Of a stretch of 28,157 nucleotides of DNA, positions 15,120-23,733 are shown in pieces; the first letter of the stretch is position 1, and the number at the start of each line of letters is the position of its first letter. Source of the DNA: a virus. Below the pieces are notes generated by a model. The model was not told the origin of the DNA, searched no databases, and worked only from the letters and a program-made list of their open reading frames with translations. The position numbers were made by a program, and so were the translations under genes. Location: the IMG/VR virus record IMGVR_UViG_3300047357_000160, positions 1 through 28,157 of that record. One strand, written 5' to 3'.

Positions 15120-16414
15120 CGATCTGTTCTCATCATGTAGGTGGGGATATCAGGGTTGGGGGTATTAGATTTGTAACCCTCTGGGCCTTTCATCAATGCG
15201 TCTTGATCAATACCTAGACCTGTAAAGGTCTCGTCTGGCATCGTGTAGTTGATGTTCTCAATCGATGACTCGGTGTCGATATTCGGTGCGCTACCCAGAA
15301 GTTCGTTGATCTCATCATCTTGGTATTGATAACGCTTAAACTCTTTCTGGTATCCGTCTCTCTTGCTCTGGTAGGCGACGTTGTATGTGTCAACCAGCTC
15401 GTTAGACAGAGCCATGATCTCCTGTCTCATTTCAGGGGTCAGACGTTGCCCGTTATCAGCCTGCTGCATGATGATTTTCATTCTCTCGAATAAGCCGCCG
15501 GCAGAAGAGGCGACCGCAAATTCGCCCTCTCTAACAACAGAAGTCGGGTCTAGCATCTTCATGAAGCCGAAGATGGCTGCGATGTCACCGAAGGCATCAC
15601 CTGCTTCAAGAGATGACTTCAGGCGGTTGTAGCCTTGCAGCGCCTGTTTATATCCAGATACTTGCTGCGCGAACTTCTCTGCGCGACCCGTTACAAAGCT
15701 GTGCGTCGTGCGATCTACAACCCTGTCGCCGAACATCATAGCCGTCCTTTTTTCTAAGGCTAGTTGCTCAGTCAAATCTTGACGCATGGTGGGGTCGTAA
15801 TAGTCGGCTGCTCTACCCTTACCAGCAGCAAACCCCATTAGCTCTTTTTCATACGGCGACGTGGCTTGTATTTGCTGATTGCGTCGGCTGACCTCCAAAG
15901 ACGTAGCGGCGTCGAGCCGCTGGTTGCGTGAGGTCAGGAACTTCTCGACGTTGGTTTCTCGCAAAGCCTGAAGGGCGTCGAACTGGTTACGGTACCCGGT
16001 CTTGAGCCGTTCACTAGGGTCGTACTTGGTTGTGTCCTCGCCCTTGAGCCAGAACAGCGGCGACAAGAACATGCGCCCGGTGTCCGCCAGTGTGTCGCCC
16101 ACCTTAAACAATGTGCTGTCGGCTATCTCTTCTCGACGAGCCTTGTCCTGTTGCAGCGCCATCTGGAGTCGAGCCTCGCGTGACAGCGCGATGTTTCGGT
16201 AGGGGTCTACTAGCTGGCCTTGTTGGTTTGGAACCATGCCGGCCCGGCGCATTGTGTATGCGCTCTCAGCTCCGACAGCGGCGGGGTCGATACCGGGCTG
16301 CTGTAATTGCTGCGCCACATCAGCACCACCAAGATCCTGTAGCCGCTCGTCCAGCAGAGCTTGCTGGTCGCCCAGATCAAAATTGCCCCGCAGTACGTCA
16401 TATATTCCAGCCAT
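15116..16414 (-). CDS. Putative internal virion protein (432 aa)
   Basis: A helical, charged, Gln-rich protein with no membrane segment. The start MAGIYDVLRGNFDLGDQQAL has a good AAGGAAAG site 6 bases upstream. It lies between the 749-residue repeat protein and the 663-residue Ala/Gly-rich protein. The three-large-protein block resembles the ejection-protein block of T7-like and marine podoviruses. No enzyme motif seen. Confidence 0.55.
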   Translation of the reverse strand: MAGIYDVLRGNFDLGDQQALLDERLQDLGGADVAQQLQQPGIDPAAVGAESAYTMRRAGMVPNQQGQLVDPYRNIALSREARLQMALQQDKARREEIADSTLFKVGDTLADTGRMFLSPLFWLKGEDTTKYDPSERLKTGYRNQFDALQALRETNVEKFLTSRNQRLDAATSLEVSRRNQQIQATSPYEKELMGFAAGKGRAADYYDPTMRQDLTEQLALEKRTAMMFGDRVVDRTTHSFVTGRAEKFAQQVSGYKQALQGYNRLKSSLEAGDAFGDIAAIFGFMKMLDPTSVVREGEFAVASSAGGLFERMKIIMQQADNGQRLTPEMRQEIMALSNELVDTYNVAYQSKRDGYQKEFKRYQYQDDEINELLGSAPNIDTESSIENINYTMPDETFTGLGIDQDALMKGPEGYKSNTPNPDIPTYMMRTDR

Positions 16415-16423
16415 GTTCTTTCC

Positions 16424-18673
16424 TTAGATGCTGAAGTTGAAGCCGCTAGACTTGCCCTTGCTGCTAGTGTTCGAGCTGGACAAGTTGTTGGGCGCTCCAA
16501 TCTGCTCATTGTAGAATTGCAGTGAGTTGTAAGGTGCCATGCCCTGACGGTAATTGTAGTTTTCCATCTGCTGATCGTAGTCGCGCATGTATTGACCTGA
16601 ACCTTGCGCCCGATCCAAGCCAGATCCGACCATGTTCGCGCCCGTTTGCGACATACCCATGCCTGCCTGACCGCCACGGAAGGACATATCTGCGCCAAAC
16701 TGGTTGTTGGCTGTGTTTGAATTGAAGGCGTTAGCGCCCATACCAGTGCCGTACTGTCGAGCGTTGTTGTACTGGGTGGCATCGAACTGTCTGCCGTCTT
16801 GTCGCTGCCCCGCGTTGAACTGGTTGTTGTTCTGACTGAGACCGTAACCTTGGCCGAGAAGTTGATTGCCGAAACCTGCGTTTGTTTTCATTGCGTCTTG
16901 GCTAAAGCCAGCGTTCTCAGATGATCTACCGGCCTCGACGCCGAGTCCGGCTCTAGACATGTCCTGCCTAAAACCTGTGTTTTGCATTCCTGTCTGCTGG
17001 CGAAAGCCAGTGTTCATGGCGTCTACGCCCGTGGCGGTGTTGATGCCGGTACGGAGCATGTCGTTTGCCGCGCCCATGTTGGCTAAACCTGTTTGCTGAT
17101 CAAATCCAGCGTTCATACTCGCTTGGTTTGCTGCGACATCAATACCTCTGCCTTGCATGGCGTTTGCCGCGCCCATGTTGGCTAAACCTGTCTGCTGGTT
17201 GAAGCCTGCGTTCATACCCGCTTGGCTTGCTGCGACATCAATACCTCTGCCTTGCATGGCGTTAGAAGCGTTTTGGTTCGCAATGTTAGTTTGCTGGTTG
17301 AACCCAGCGTTCATGCCAGCTTGTGAACCAGCTAGGTCAATGCCTCTCGCTTGCATTGCGTTTGTGGCGTCAGCGTTTCTAATGTTTGCTTGCTGGTTGA
17401 AGCCTGCGTTTTGACTTGCTTGGTTTCCGGCGATGCCAAGACCTTGACTCGCCATGCTGTTGGTAGCGCCTGCGTTGAACTGCTGATTCTGCTGTCCCAT
17501 CTGCGCGTTCTGCTGCGCTCGGTTAGCCTCGATACCCAGCGCCTGACCATACGCCTGACCACGCATCTGCGAAGATACGTCCGCTGATCGGTCTGCTGCT
17601 CCGCGTGCGGCTATAGCGTCCATGACTGCTCTTCGACTTGACCCACTATTCCCAGATGCTGCGGCGTTGGATGCGTTGCCTGTAAACTGGTTCTCTTCCA
17701 AGTTGCGGTTGATGTCTCGCGTAGCTGCGTTGATCTGACCCTGTAAAACATCGTTGTTAATGTAATTTGACAGATTGCCTTGATTAAACCCTTGGTTCTG
17801 TGTTCCCGCAGATTGAGATGCAAGGTTGCCAGCCTGACTAACCACACCTGAGTTGAAACCGTTTACGTTTGCCGCGCCAGCGTCTCTGCTCATGCCGCCA
17901 ATCTGATTAGCTAAGTTGGTATCGATACCGTTGACGCTGGCGGCGTTGGACATGTTTGCCATACCACCAATCTGATTCGCTAACCCAGAGTTGATGCCGT
18001 TTACGCTGGCGGCGTTTGCTTGGTTTGCCATGCCGCCAATCTGATTCGCTAAACCAGAGTTTATTCCGTTGGCACTAGCGGCGTTTGCTTGGTTTGCCAT
18101 GCCACCAATTTGTGACGCAAAGCCTAGATTCGGCCCCTGTCCCTGCGCGGCGTTGCCTTGTGCAGCCAGACCGCCGTACTGCGACACGTTGCCGAGGTTT
18201 GGCCCTCTGTTGTAAGCCGCGCCCATCCTTGATGCGCTATTTCGCATGTTGTTGGCGGTGTTGTAGTTTACGCCGCCAGACTGAGCGAACCCTCCTTGAG
18301 AAACGCCCCCAGCGTACTGGTTGCCGGTATTCATGGCAAAGTTAGCGCCTGCACCGGGGCCAGCGTTCATGGCTTGGTTGGCGTAGTTCATCGCACCACC
18401 AAAGCCCTGATTCATCATGCCCCCGCCTTGCGTCATCATGTTGCCGCCAGCGTTGGCAATTTGGTTGCCTCCGGCGAACTGATCGTTCAGCGATGTTTGA
18501 AGGTTTGGGTTGATACCAGCAACGCCTTCAACGGGCATCGGCCCTTGGTTATAGAGATCCTGAGCGTTTTGCCTTACATCTTGCAGGAACGGCTGCTGAG
18601 TTGGATCAACGTATGTGTTCGCTTGACTGTTGGAGCTGCTGCTTGATTTTTTCTTACCGAATCCAAATATCAT
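16424..18673 (-). CDS. Asn/Gln/Gly/Ala-rich repeat virion protein (749 aa)
   Basis: The protein starts MIFGFGKKKSSSSSNSQANT and then is very rich in Asn, Gln, Gly, Ala and Met with almost no charge. Residues about 175-280 hold about five copies of a 23-residue unit (NQIGGMANQANAASVNGIN). Residues about 415-550 hold about five copies of a roughly 33-residue unit (NAMQGRGIDVAASQAGMNAG then FNQQTGLANMGA). The C-terminus ends in Ser/Asn/Lys. AGGA upstream overlaps the previous stop. Its place before the ejection-type proteins suggests a virion-internal or tail-lumen protein. Low sequence complexity makes homology searches unreliable. Confidence 0.65.
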   Translation of the reverse strand: MIFGFGKKKSSSSSNSQANTYVDPTQQPFLQDVRQNAQDLYNQGPMPVEGVAGINPNLQTSLNDQFAGGNQIANAGGNMMTQGGGMMNQGFGGAMNYANQAMNAGPGAGANFAMNTGNQYAGGVSQGGFAQSGGVNYNTANNMRNSASRMGAAYNRGPNLGNVSQYGGLAAQGNAAQGQGPNLGFASQIGGMANQANAASANGINSGLANQIGGMANQANAASVNGINSGLANQIGGMANMSNAASVNGIDTNLANQIGGMSRDAGAANVNGFNSGVVSQAGNLASQSAGTQNQGFNQGNLSNYINNDVLQGQINAATRDINRNLEENQFTGNASNAAASGNSGSSRRAVMDAIAARGAADRSADVSSQMRGQAYGQALGIEANRAQQNAQMGQQNQQFNAGATNSMASQGLGIAGNQASQNAGFNQQANIRNADATNAMQARGIDLAGSQAGMNAGFNQQTNIANQNASNAMQGRGIDVAASQAGMNAGFNQQTGLANMGAANAMQGRGIDVAANQASMNAGFDQQTGLANMGAANDMLRTGINTATGVDAMNTGFRQQTGMQNTGFRQDMSRAGLGVEAGRSSENAGFSQDAMKTNAGFGNQLLGQGYGLSQNNNQFNAGQRQDGRQFDATQYNNARQYGTGMGANAFNSNTANNQFGADMSFRGGQAGMGMSQTGANMVGSGLDRAQGSGQYMRDYDQQMENYNYRQGMAPYNSLQFYNEQIGAPNNLSSSNTSSKGKSSGFNFSI
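17030..17420 (-). repeat. Coding tandem repeat array, about 33-residue units
   Basis: Near-identical units such as GCGACATCAATACCTCTGCC recur in the plus-strand text at about 17128 and 17231, with related copies on either side. They encode the second array of the 749-residue protein. Confidence 0.7.
17830..18150 (-). repeat. Coding tandem repeat array, 23-residue (69-bp) units
   Basis: Units with TTTGCCATGCCGCCAATCTG and GTTTACGCTGGCGGCGTTTG (plus-strand text) recur every 69 bp and encode the first array of the 749-residue protein. Confidence 0.7.
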
Positions 18674-18682
18674 GGTTCTGTC

Positions 18683-18931
18683 CTATGCAATGTACTGCCA
18701 TCCGGCATCGTAATAATAAAGGCCTCGACCAGAGCCGGGGTTCCAAGCCGTCCCATCTGCGAGCACCACCTGACCAGTTTCTGGCTTCGCTGGCTCCACG
18801 GTCAGCACCGGCAGCGTTGTCGTTTGACCGGCAACAGTGAAGCCGTTGGCGATCCTGTTAAGCTCCTGCACCAGCCAGCTACGCAGGCCCACCGCCGTGT
18901 CGGCGGCTGTGCTTGAGGGGATGTAGCTCAT
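18683..18931 (-). CDS. Small tail-associated protein (82 aa)
   Basis: The N-terminus SYIPSSTAADTAVGLRSWL with a helical 'ELNRIA' segment is followed by a C-terminal mini-domain DGTAWNPGSGRGLYYYDAGW. That Gly/Tyr/Trp ending is common in small phage tail or fibre-related proteins. Its ATG overlaps the stop of the upstream tail protein (ATGA), so they are coupled. Specific role unknown. Confidence 0.65.
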   Translation of the reverse strand: MSYIPSSTAADTAVGLRSWLVQELNRIANGFTVAGQTTTLPVLTVEPAKPETGQVVLADGTAWNPGSGRGLYYYDAGWQYIA

Positions 18932-20484
18932 CGGCCTGCAACCTCCTGCACGTCGATATCGAGTCCGGTCAGACGCCAGTAGTCGGACGCTGAGTTCGAC
19001 TCGATTCGCAAAGCGAAATACCTGCCAGATGTGCGGAAGTCGATTTTATGATCTGACTCGACGTTGAAGGTCTTGTCGATCTGCCAGCGGATACCGTCCT
19101 GCGGCGCGTCGGAGATTCCTACCTGCACGCGCACACTGCCGGTGCCCTCAATCTGGGGCATGATGCCTTTGAGCTGCTTGATGTTGCGTGTTGACTGACC
19201 CAGCACTTGATCGAGATCGATCTTTGTGGCTTCGAGGAATGCAGGCATTGCGTTGCCCGACAGGCCGTTGGTGTCGTTCATCATGCGGATCTTGTCGCCA
19301 ACGGAATCGGCGGCGAAGAGTTTAATGTTGTTGGCCTGCGTTCCCAGCGACACGTTTGACCAATAGTCGCTGGAGGCGTTCCAAGTGGCAGTCGAGTTGG
19401 TGTAGTTACCCGACGTGTCCATGCGATCAGCAACCGTCATCGACCTAGCGTTTGGCAGGTCGATGAACGTGAAGGCGTCCTGCTTCCAGTTGTAGACCAG
19501 TGCGCGGTTTGCAGACTGCGAGTCTGCTGCGTCATCATCGGCGTAGCAGATGTACACTTCAGTCGTGTCGGGGATGGTCTGACAGAAGACAGAGCGAGTG
19601 TCGGCGAGGTCGTTGAAGAAGGTGCGCCTCACTTTGTTGTCTACGATGCTTCGCTTCTGCGACCCATCGTGCAAGTAGATGTCGTTCTGGCCCACGACCA
19701 CATGGCCGTTAGGTATCGACGCACACGCGCCACGGTTGATGATGCCGTCATCGCTGAAGACCTCTCGGAAGCTGAACACTAGAGGGAAGCCGATAAAGTC
19801 CATGGCGAACACGCCGCGCTCTGCGTAGATAATGTTCGAGTTGTTCAGCGTCAGTTGATCGACCAACTCGCCGTTAGAGCCGCCCAGAGTTGTCTCACCT
19901 GATAAGTTGGTTGTGCTGGTAATGTCATAGGAGCCGGGGATGCTGGAGGGGTCGTACTCGTCAGACCAGCGGACGGTGAATGGCCGCTTGCTGCTTCCGA
20001 TCTCATAACCAGTCATCACCAAGAAGCTGTTGAATGGCTTTAGGCACTGCGTGACCAAGTTGCTGGGCCACGAGGGTAGATCAGCAAATCGAGTGCCGGA
20101 GGGCAGCATGTACTGCGGTGCCTCGGAGCCGTTGTTCATCATCATGGCCGTACCAAGCTGCGCCCCCTGCCAGCGCGGCGAGTTTGAGTAGTTAGTAGAG
20201 TCCGATGTCTTGGTCACGTTCGTGACCGTAGTCCCGTCGAAGCGATAGAGCTTGTTGAGACTTCCGATCACCAACGTGTTGTTGCCGCCATACAGCCATC
20301 CCTGCACGGCGGTGGGGGAGAAACTCAGCGACTCGCGCACGCTGTGCCCTAGCGCCTTGCCGATGCGTCCGCTGTGGAACGTGACGTTGTTCCCATCAGG
20401 GAACTGCGTTAGCTCAAGATCATAGGGGTCTTGATCTGTAACGATTCCGCCTGCGCCTATTTTTCTTAGTGGGATGTATGGCAT
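18928..20484 (-). CDS. Tail nozzle / tubular-type structural protein (518 aa)
   Basis: It starts MPYIPLRKIGAGGIVTDQDP and continues with FPDGNNVTFHSGRIGKALG, the 'N-V-x-F-x-x-G' pattern seen at the start of many podoviral tail tube or nozzle proteins. The body is beta-rich with repeated W/Y/F-containing strands (GWLYGGNNTLVIGSLNKLYR, YNWKQDAFTFIDLPNARSM), compatible with a propeller-like fold as in P22 gp10 or T7 gp12. It ends with a beta sandwich-like segment. The start overlaps the previous stop (TAATG). The structural role is likely; the exact assignment is inference. Confidence 0.6.
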   Translation of the reverse strand: MPYIPLRKIGAGGIVTDQDPYDLELTQFPDGNNVTFHSGRIGKALGHSVRESLSFSPTAVQGWLYGGNNTLVIGSLNKLYRFDGTTVTNVTKTSDSTNYSNSPRWQGAQLGTAMMMNNGSEAPQYMLPSGTRFADLPSWPSNLVTQCLKPFNSFLVMTGYEIGSSKRPFTVRWSDEYDPSSIPGSYDITSTTNLSGETTLGGSNGELVDQLTLNNSNIIYAERGVFAMDFIGFPLVFSFREVFSDDGIINRGACASIPNGHVVVGQNDIYLHDGSQKRSIVDNKVRRTFFNDLADTRSVFCQTIPDTTEVYICYADDDAADSQSANRALVYNWKQDAFTFIDLPNARSMTVADRMDTSGNYTNSTATWNASSDYWSNVSLGTQANNIKLFAADSVGDKIRMMNDTNGLSGNAMPAFLEATKIDLDQVLGQSTRNIKQLKGIMPQIEGTGSVRVQVGISDAPQDGIRWQIDKTFNVESDHKIDFRTSGRYFALRIESNSASDYWRLTGLDIDVQEVAGR

Positions 20485-20990
20485 TACGCGAACTCCACCT
20501 CAACAACGCCTGACCCGTCAAAGTCTGCTCTCTCTGAAGTCGTAAGCTGCCACTGCCAAACAGTCACGTCTTGAAAACTTTGATGGTCAGATGGGTATTG
20601 AAAATAGCTGTAGCCCGTGCCACTTCCTGTGTACTTGGTTCCCATTGAATTAAAAGAAACCGAAGAAAAAAGGTTTTCGCTCTGTTGACCGTCTACCCAA
20701 ACCTCTAGTTTCTTGAACGGGGTGCCGTAACCAAAATCTTGGTAGGTCACGCGAATCCCCTCAATGTCTACACCGTTCAGTTGAGTAGGTGAAACTGACC
20801 CTAAATTACTGCCGCCTATCCGCGTTGTCTGGAAGCCAGCGACATTTAAGGTGCTCGTACCCGAATAGCCCTGCGTAACTCGGTGGTTCGCTGACCACAC
20901 CAACGTGCTGCCAGAATACACCTCTAACACCTGCGTTGAGCCAGAATATATCTCTGTGATTTCTGTCGATCCGCTGTAGATACCTGACAT
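20484..20990 (-). CDS. Tail-associated protein with N-terminal YSGST repeats (168 aa)
   Basis: The protein opens with three 10-residue repeats, IYSGSTEITE, IYSGSTQVLE and VYSGSTLVWS, predicted as short beta hairpins, followed by a beta-rich domain (GYSGTSTLNVAGFQTTRIGG...). Short repeats of this kind occur at the start of phage decoration and tail proteins. It starts one base after the fibre stop and overlaps the next gene by one base. I see no Shine-Dalgarno, so translation is probably coupled. Function unknown. Confidence 0.6.
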   Translation of the reverse strand: MSGIYSGSTEITEIYSGSTQVLEVYSGSTLVWSANHRVTQGYSGTSTLNVAGFQTTRIGGSNLGSVSPTQLNGVDIEGIRVTYQDFGYGTPFKKLEVWVDGQQSENLFSSVSFNSMGTKYTGSGTGYSYFQYPSDHQSFQDVTVWQWQLTTSERADFDGSGVVEVEFA

Positions 20991-20991
20991 T

Positions 20992-22653
20992 TTAGCTAGT
21001 CACAAAATAGATTGTGTTGGCGTCAGGGGAACCGGGAAGCGAGGAAACCACCGCAACAGATTTACCGTCTACCTTGGCGCTGTCTGCTGCTGTACCCCCG
21101 ATTGCTAAAAACCGATTGTCTGCTTGAGTTTCAGTGAAATAACGAGTGTCGTGGGTGTGCGAGTCGTTGGCGACTGTTGCCGTGATGCTCACATTGCCCA
21201 AGTTGGTCATGGTGCCAGTGCCACTGACATCACCTGTTAAAGTTATTGATGGGTCTTTGGTTAAAACCAAATCAATAGTTCCATCAGCATCATCGTAGGT
21301 GGCACTTAAACCAGTTTCGGTGTTGCCAGAGAACATGGCTCCTACTACGTCCTGCACCTCTTCCGCAAACGAGTCGATGTTAGATGCGACGTGGTTGTGG
21401 CTGTCATCCGCAACCGTAGCGGTAATGCTCACATTGCCCAAATTGGTCATGGTGCCAGTGCCACTGACATCGCCGGTCAAAGTTATCGTTGGGTCTTTCG
21501 TCAGAACCAGATCAATAGTGCCGTCATTATCTTGGTACGTCGCACTCAAACCAGTTTCGGTGTTGCCCGTAAACATGGCTCCGACAATGTCTTGCACATA
21601 CTCGGTACTTAGCACCAAGTCCACGGTGCCGTCGCCGTCTTGATAAGTGGCGGACACCCCTGTCTCAGTATTGCCGCTGAACATGTAGCCAGCTATATCC
21701 TGAACTGCCTCTGTGAACCCGTCGATGTTGCTTGTGATGTGATTGTGAGAATCATCAGCAATTGTGGCCGTGATGCTCACATTGCCCAAGTTGGTCATGG
21801 TGCCAGTGCCACTGACATCGCCGGTCAAAGTTATTGTTGGGTCTTTGGTTAAAACCAAATCAATAGTGCCATCCGCATCATCGTAGGTGGCACTCAAACC
21901 AGTTTCGGTGTTGCCGCTAAACATAGCGCCCACAACATCTTGTACTTCTTCGGCAAATGAGTCGATGTTAGATGCGATGTGGTTGTGGCTGTCATCCGCA
22001 ACCGTGGCGGTGATGTTTACGTTCTGCGAACCGTTAAAAGAAGCAGAGCCAGTAACATCGCCAGACATAGATATCGTTCTGGATGTAGTAAGTTGTGAAG
22101 CGGTTGTAGCGGTTGTAGCGGTTGCTGCATTCCCTGAAGTGTTCTGATTGCCAGAGGTGTTTACGCCCGGAAGGTTGATGCTGGCGGTGCCGTTAAAAGC
22201 GACGCCGCCGATGTTTCTGGCTGTCGCAAGTCGAGTAGCGGTTGCCGCGTTCCCCGATGTGCTCTGGTTGCCAGAGGTATTTACGCCGGGCAAGTCAATG
22301 CTGGAGGTGCCGTTAAAAGAGACGCCGCCGATGTTTCTGGCAGTTTGCAGCCTAGTGGCCGTCGTGGCGTTTCCGCTCAACGCGGCTGTAATCGTACCGG
22401 CGGTGAAGTTGCCAGAGGCGTTTCGCTTGACGATTGTGGTCGCGGTGTTGGCACTGGTCGCTAAGTTAGCCTTAGTCACCGCGCTGTTGATATCTGTGTG
22501 GCTGCCGCTGACCGCGCCAGTGACGTTCGGGAACGTAGCCTTGATTGTGCTTTTGATCAAGCGGATGTGGTTGTCGCCGTCGCTGATGTTGTCCGAGCTA
22601 GTGGGGTTCGATACAACCAAGCCGTTGATATATGTGCTGGATTCGAGAGCCAT
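20992..22653 (-). CDS. Repeat-containing tail fibre (553 aa)
   Basis: The N-terminus ALESSTYINGLVVSNPTSSD then GDNHIRLIKSTIKATFPNV is a common phage fibre attachment module. Two repeat families follow: ATARNIGGVAFNGTASINLP type (two close copies plus partials) and GNTETGLSATYDDADGTIDL with DVSGTGTMTNLGNVSITATV (three to four copies, about 80 residues apart). The C-terminus has YFTETQADNRFLAIGGTA and ends FVTS. The longer frame starting at 22740 is rejected because ATG at 22653 overlaps the holin stop as TAATG and has AAGGTG upstream. Probably a trimeric receptor-binding fibre. Confidence 0.8.
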   Translation of the reverse strand: MALESSTYINGLVVSNPTSSDNISDGDNHIRLIKSTIKATFPNVTGAVSGSHTDINSAVTKANLATSANTATTIVKRNASGNFTAGTITAALSGNATTATRLQTARNIGGVSFNGTSSIDLPGVNTSGNQSTSGNAATATRLATARNIGGVAFNGTASINLPGVNTSGNQNTSGNAATATTATTASQLTTSRTISMSGDVTGSASFNGSQNVNITATVADDSHNHIASNIDSFAEEVQDVVGAMFSGNTETGLSATYDDADGTIDLVLTKDPTITLTGDVSGTGTMTNLGNVSITATIADDSHNHITSNIDGFTEAVQDIAGYMFSGNTETGVSATYQDGDGTVDLVLSTEYVQDIVGAMFTGNTETGLSATYQDNDGTIDLVLTKDPTITLTGDVSGTGTMTNLGNVSITATVADDSHNHVASNIDSFAEEVQDVVGAMFSGNTETGLSATYDDADGTIDLVLTKDPSITLTGDVSGTGTMTNLGNVSITATVANDSHTHDTRYFTETQADNRFLAIGGTAADSAKVDGKSVAVVSSLPGSPDANTIYFVTS

Positions 22654-23027
22654 TATTTTTTCACCTTGTTCATAATGCCGATAACTCCCCGGACACCGAA
22701 ACTGGCGGCGATAATTACGGACAGTCCATACTGGTACCACTCTGGCATGGTTGATAAAACCTCAAAGCCTTGTCGGACATACGGTACCGCCGAGGGCACA
22801 AACGCCAGCACCAGAGGTATGCTGAATAAAATTGTCAGCCACTCGTCTTTCCAGCTCTGGTTGCTGGCGCGAGCCATTGCCGTTTCCCAGTCAGCCGCAG
22901 ACTTGGCCTGCGTGATCATTACCTTGGACTCTGCCTCGGCCTTGGCCTTGGTCTTGGCGACCTTGCCCTCCATCCAAGTTTTGCCTAGCTCGGCAACCGG
23001 GCCAATGATCGATCCCAGTAAACTCAA
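22653..23027 (-). CDS. Holin, GTA 3TM type
   Basis: A 124-residue protein resembling GTA_holin_3TM (PF11351). It has an N-terminal segment LLGSIIGPVAELGKTW, a charged Lys/Ala helix, then the conserved WETAMARASNQSWKDEW, and two or three membrane helices (LTILFSIPLVLAFVPSAV; YGLSVIIAASFGVRGVIGI) with a KVKK tail. The start is TTG in a TTGA overlap with the previous stop, with GGGGTGG upstream. It lies in a row with the peptidase and the anchored coiled coil, forming the lysis cassette. It should form the inner membrane hole that frees the endolysin. Confidence 0.8.
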   Translation of the reverse strand: MSLLGSIIGPVAELGKTWMEGKVAKTKAKAEAESKVMITQAKSAADWETAMARASNQSWKDEWLTILFSIPLVLAFVPSAVPYVRQGFEVLSTMPEWYQYGLSVIIAASFGVRGVIGIMNKVKK

Positions 23028-23311
23028 TTCGCCACCCCGCTAACCAGTAGTCCAACAAACACCGTCATACCCAGCCAGAAAAGTCGCTCGCCCTTGCCGA
23101 GCGTGAACTCCTGCACCGCGTTCTGAGCCTCAAGCTCATCGACTCGGTTGTCTAGCTGCTGCACCTGCTCGTGAATCCTGTCGTTGTGCTTCAATATCGT
23201 CGTGACGCGCTCCTCGATACGGGCCAGTGAGACCAATGCGTCATTGATCGTGTCCAGCTTCTCCTCGAAGCGCGTTAACCGCTGCTCGACATCCACTAGC
23301 TGTACTGCCAT
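23024..23311 (-). CDS. Coiled-coil lysis protein with C-terminal membrane anchor (XhlA-like)
   Basis: 95 residues. Residues about 5-70 show heptad-like hydrophobics (VEQRLTRFEEKLDTINDALV, HEQVQQLDNRVDELEAQNAV), and residues about 75-93 form one membrane helix (LFWLGMTVFVGLLVSGVAN). This is the layout of haemolysin XhlA-like proteins, which work with a holin in phage lysis. It overlaps the peptidase gene by 16 bases and the holin by 4. A spanin-like role is an alternative, but there is no lipobox and the anchor is at the wrong end for an i-spanin. Confidence 0.65.
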   Translation of the reverse strand: MAVQLVDVEQRLTRFEEKLDTINDALVSLARIEERVTTILKHNDRIHEQVQQLDNRVDELEAQNAVQEFTLGKGERLFWLGMTVFVGLLVSGVAN

Positions 23312-23646
23312 ATCATTGGGTCTGTTTCGCGCCTATCGACGTGAACAAACGTCTTCGCTACACCGATGCCCTTGAACCCGAGCTTGATGGCGTTGCTGAC
23401 AATCGCGTGCCGCTGCGCCCCGCCAGTGACCTTAATGTCCGCCGCAATGCCCAGAGTGTGCTGCCCGGGCCTTGCCTTGGCGGCCTCGGCGCTGTGGGAC
23501 GGCGAGCGGTAACCCGATGTGATGATGAACGGGAATCCGCACACGCCGCGCAGGTCATCGAGAGCGGACACGAAGTCCCACTGGATCTCGTTCTCTCCGG
23601 TTTCACTGCACGCAAAGTCTTCGATTTTGAAGTATCGAAAGTCCAT
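23296..23646 (-). CDS. Peptidase M15-type endolysin
   Basis: A 116-residue zinc peptidase of the M15_3/VanY-like group that should cut peptide cross-links of peptidoglycan. Zinc ligands are visible: His and Asp in GQHTLGIAADI and the second His in FVHVDRR. The upstream ITSGYRSPSHSAEAAK is the usual substrate-side loop. The start is ATG at 23646 with GGAG 6 bases upstream. No signal peptide, so it depends on the holin. It is the first gene of the lysis cassette, preceded by a 91-bp gap with a promoter candidate. Confidence 0.88.
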   Translation of the reverse strand: MDFRYFKIEDFACSETGENEIQWDFVSALDDLRGVCGFPFIITSGYRSPSHSAEAAKARPGQHTLGIAADIKVTGGAQRHAIVSNAIKLGFKGIGVAKTFVHVDRRETDPMIWQYS

Positions 23647-23705
23647 ATGGCTCCAAGAGGGTTGTGTGCTGTCGCGGAAGCGGTGTAGCAGGGTGGATGT
23701 TGTCG

Positions 23706-23733
23706 ATTCTACTGAAAGTTGTATCTAAATCAA
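23706..23733 (-). promoter_or_regulatory. Candidate internal promoter of the lysis cassette
   Basis: On the minus strand, TTGATT at 23733-23728 and TAGAAT at 23711-23706 with 16-bp spacing, in the only sizeable gap of the late operon. Between them is TACAACTTTCAGTAGAA (23723-23707), a weak match to the 17-bp operator pattern. Assigned by eye. Confidence 0.3.

Noticed and set aside
16210-16782. 190-residue minus-strand frame overlapping two virion genes
   Set aside because: It spans the junction of two well-supported genes in another frame and its composition is random-like.
17030-18150. Regular DNA repeats resembling a CRISPR array
   Set aside because: Repeats are in frame, encode similar peptides, lack unique spacers and have no cas genes nearby.
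22148-22675. Long plus-strand open frames opposite the fibre genes (also 27526-28023 and 21299-21643)
   Set aside because: They are antisense shadows of repeat-rich, Ala/Gly/Thr/Val-coding fibre genes; no ribosome sites and no recognisable protein character.
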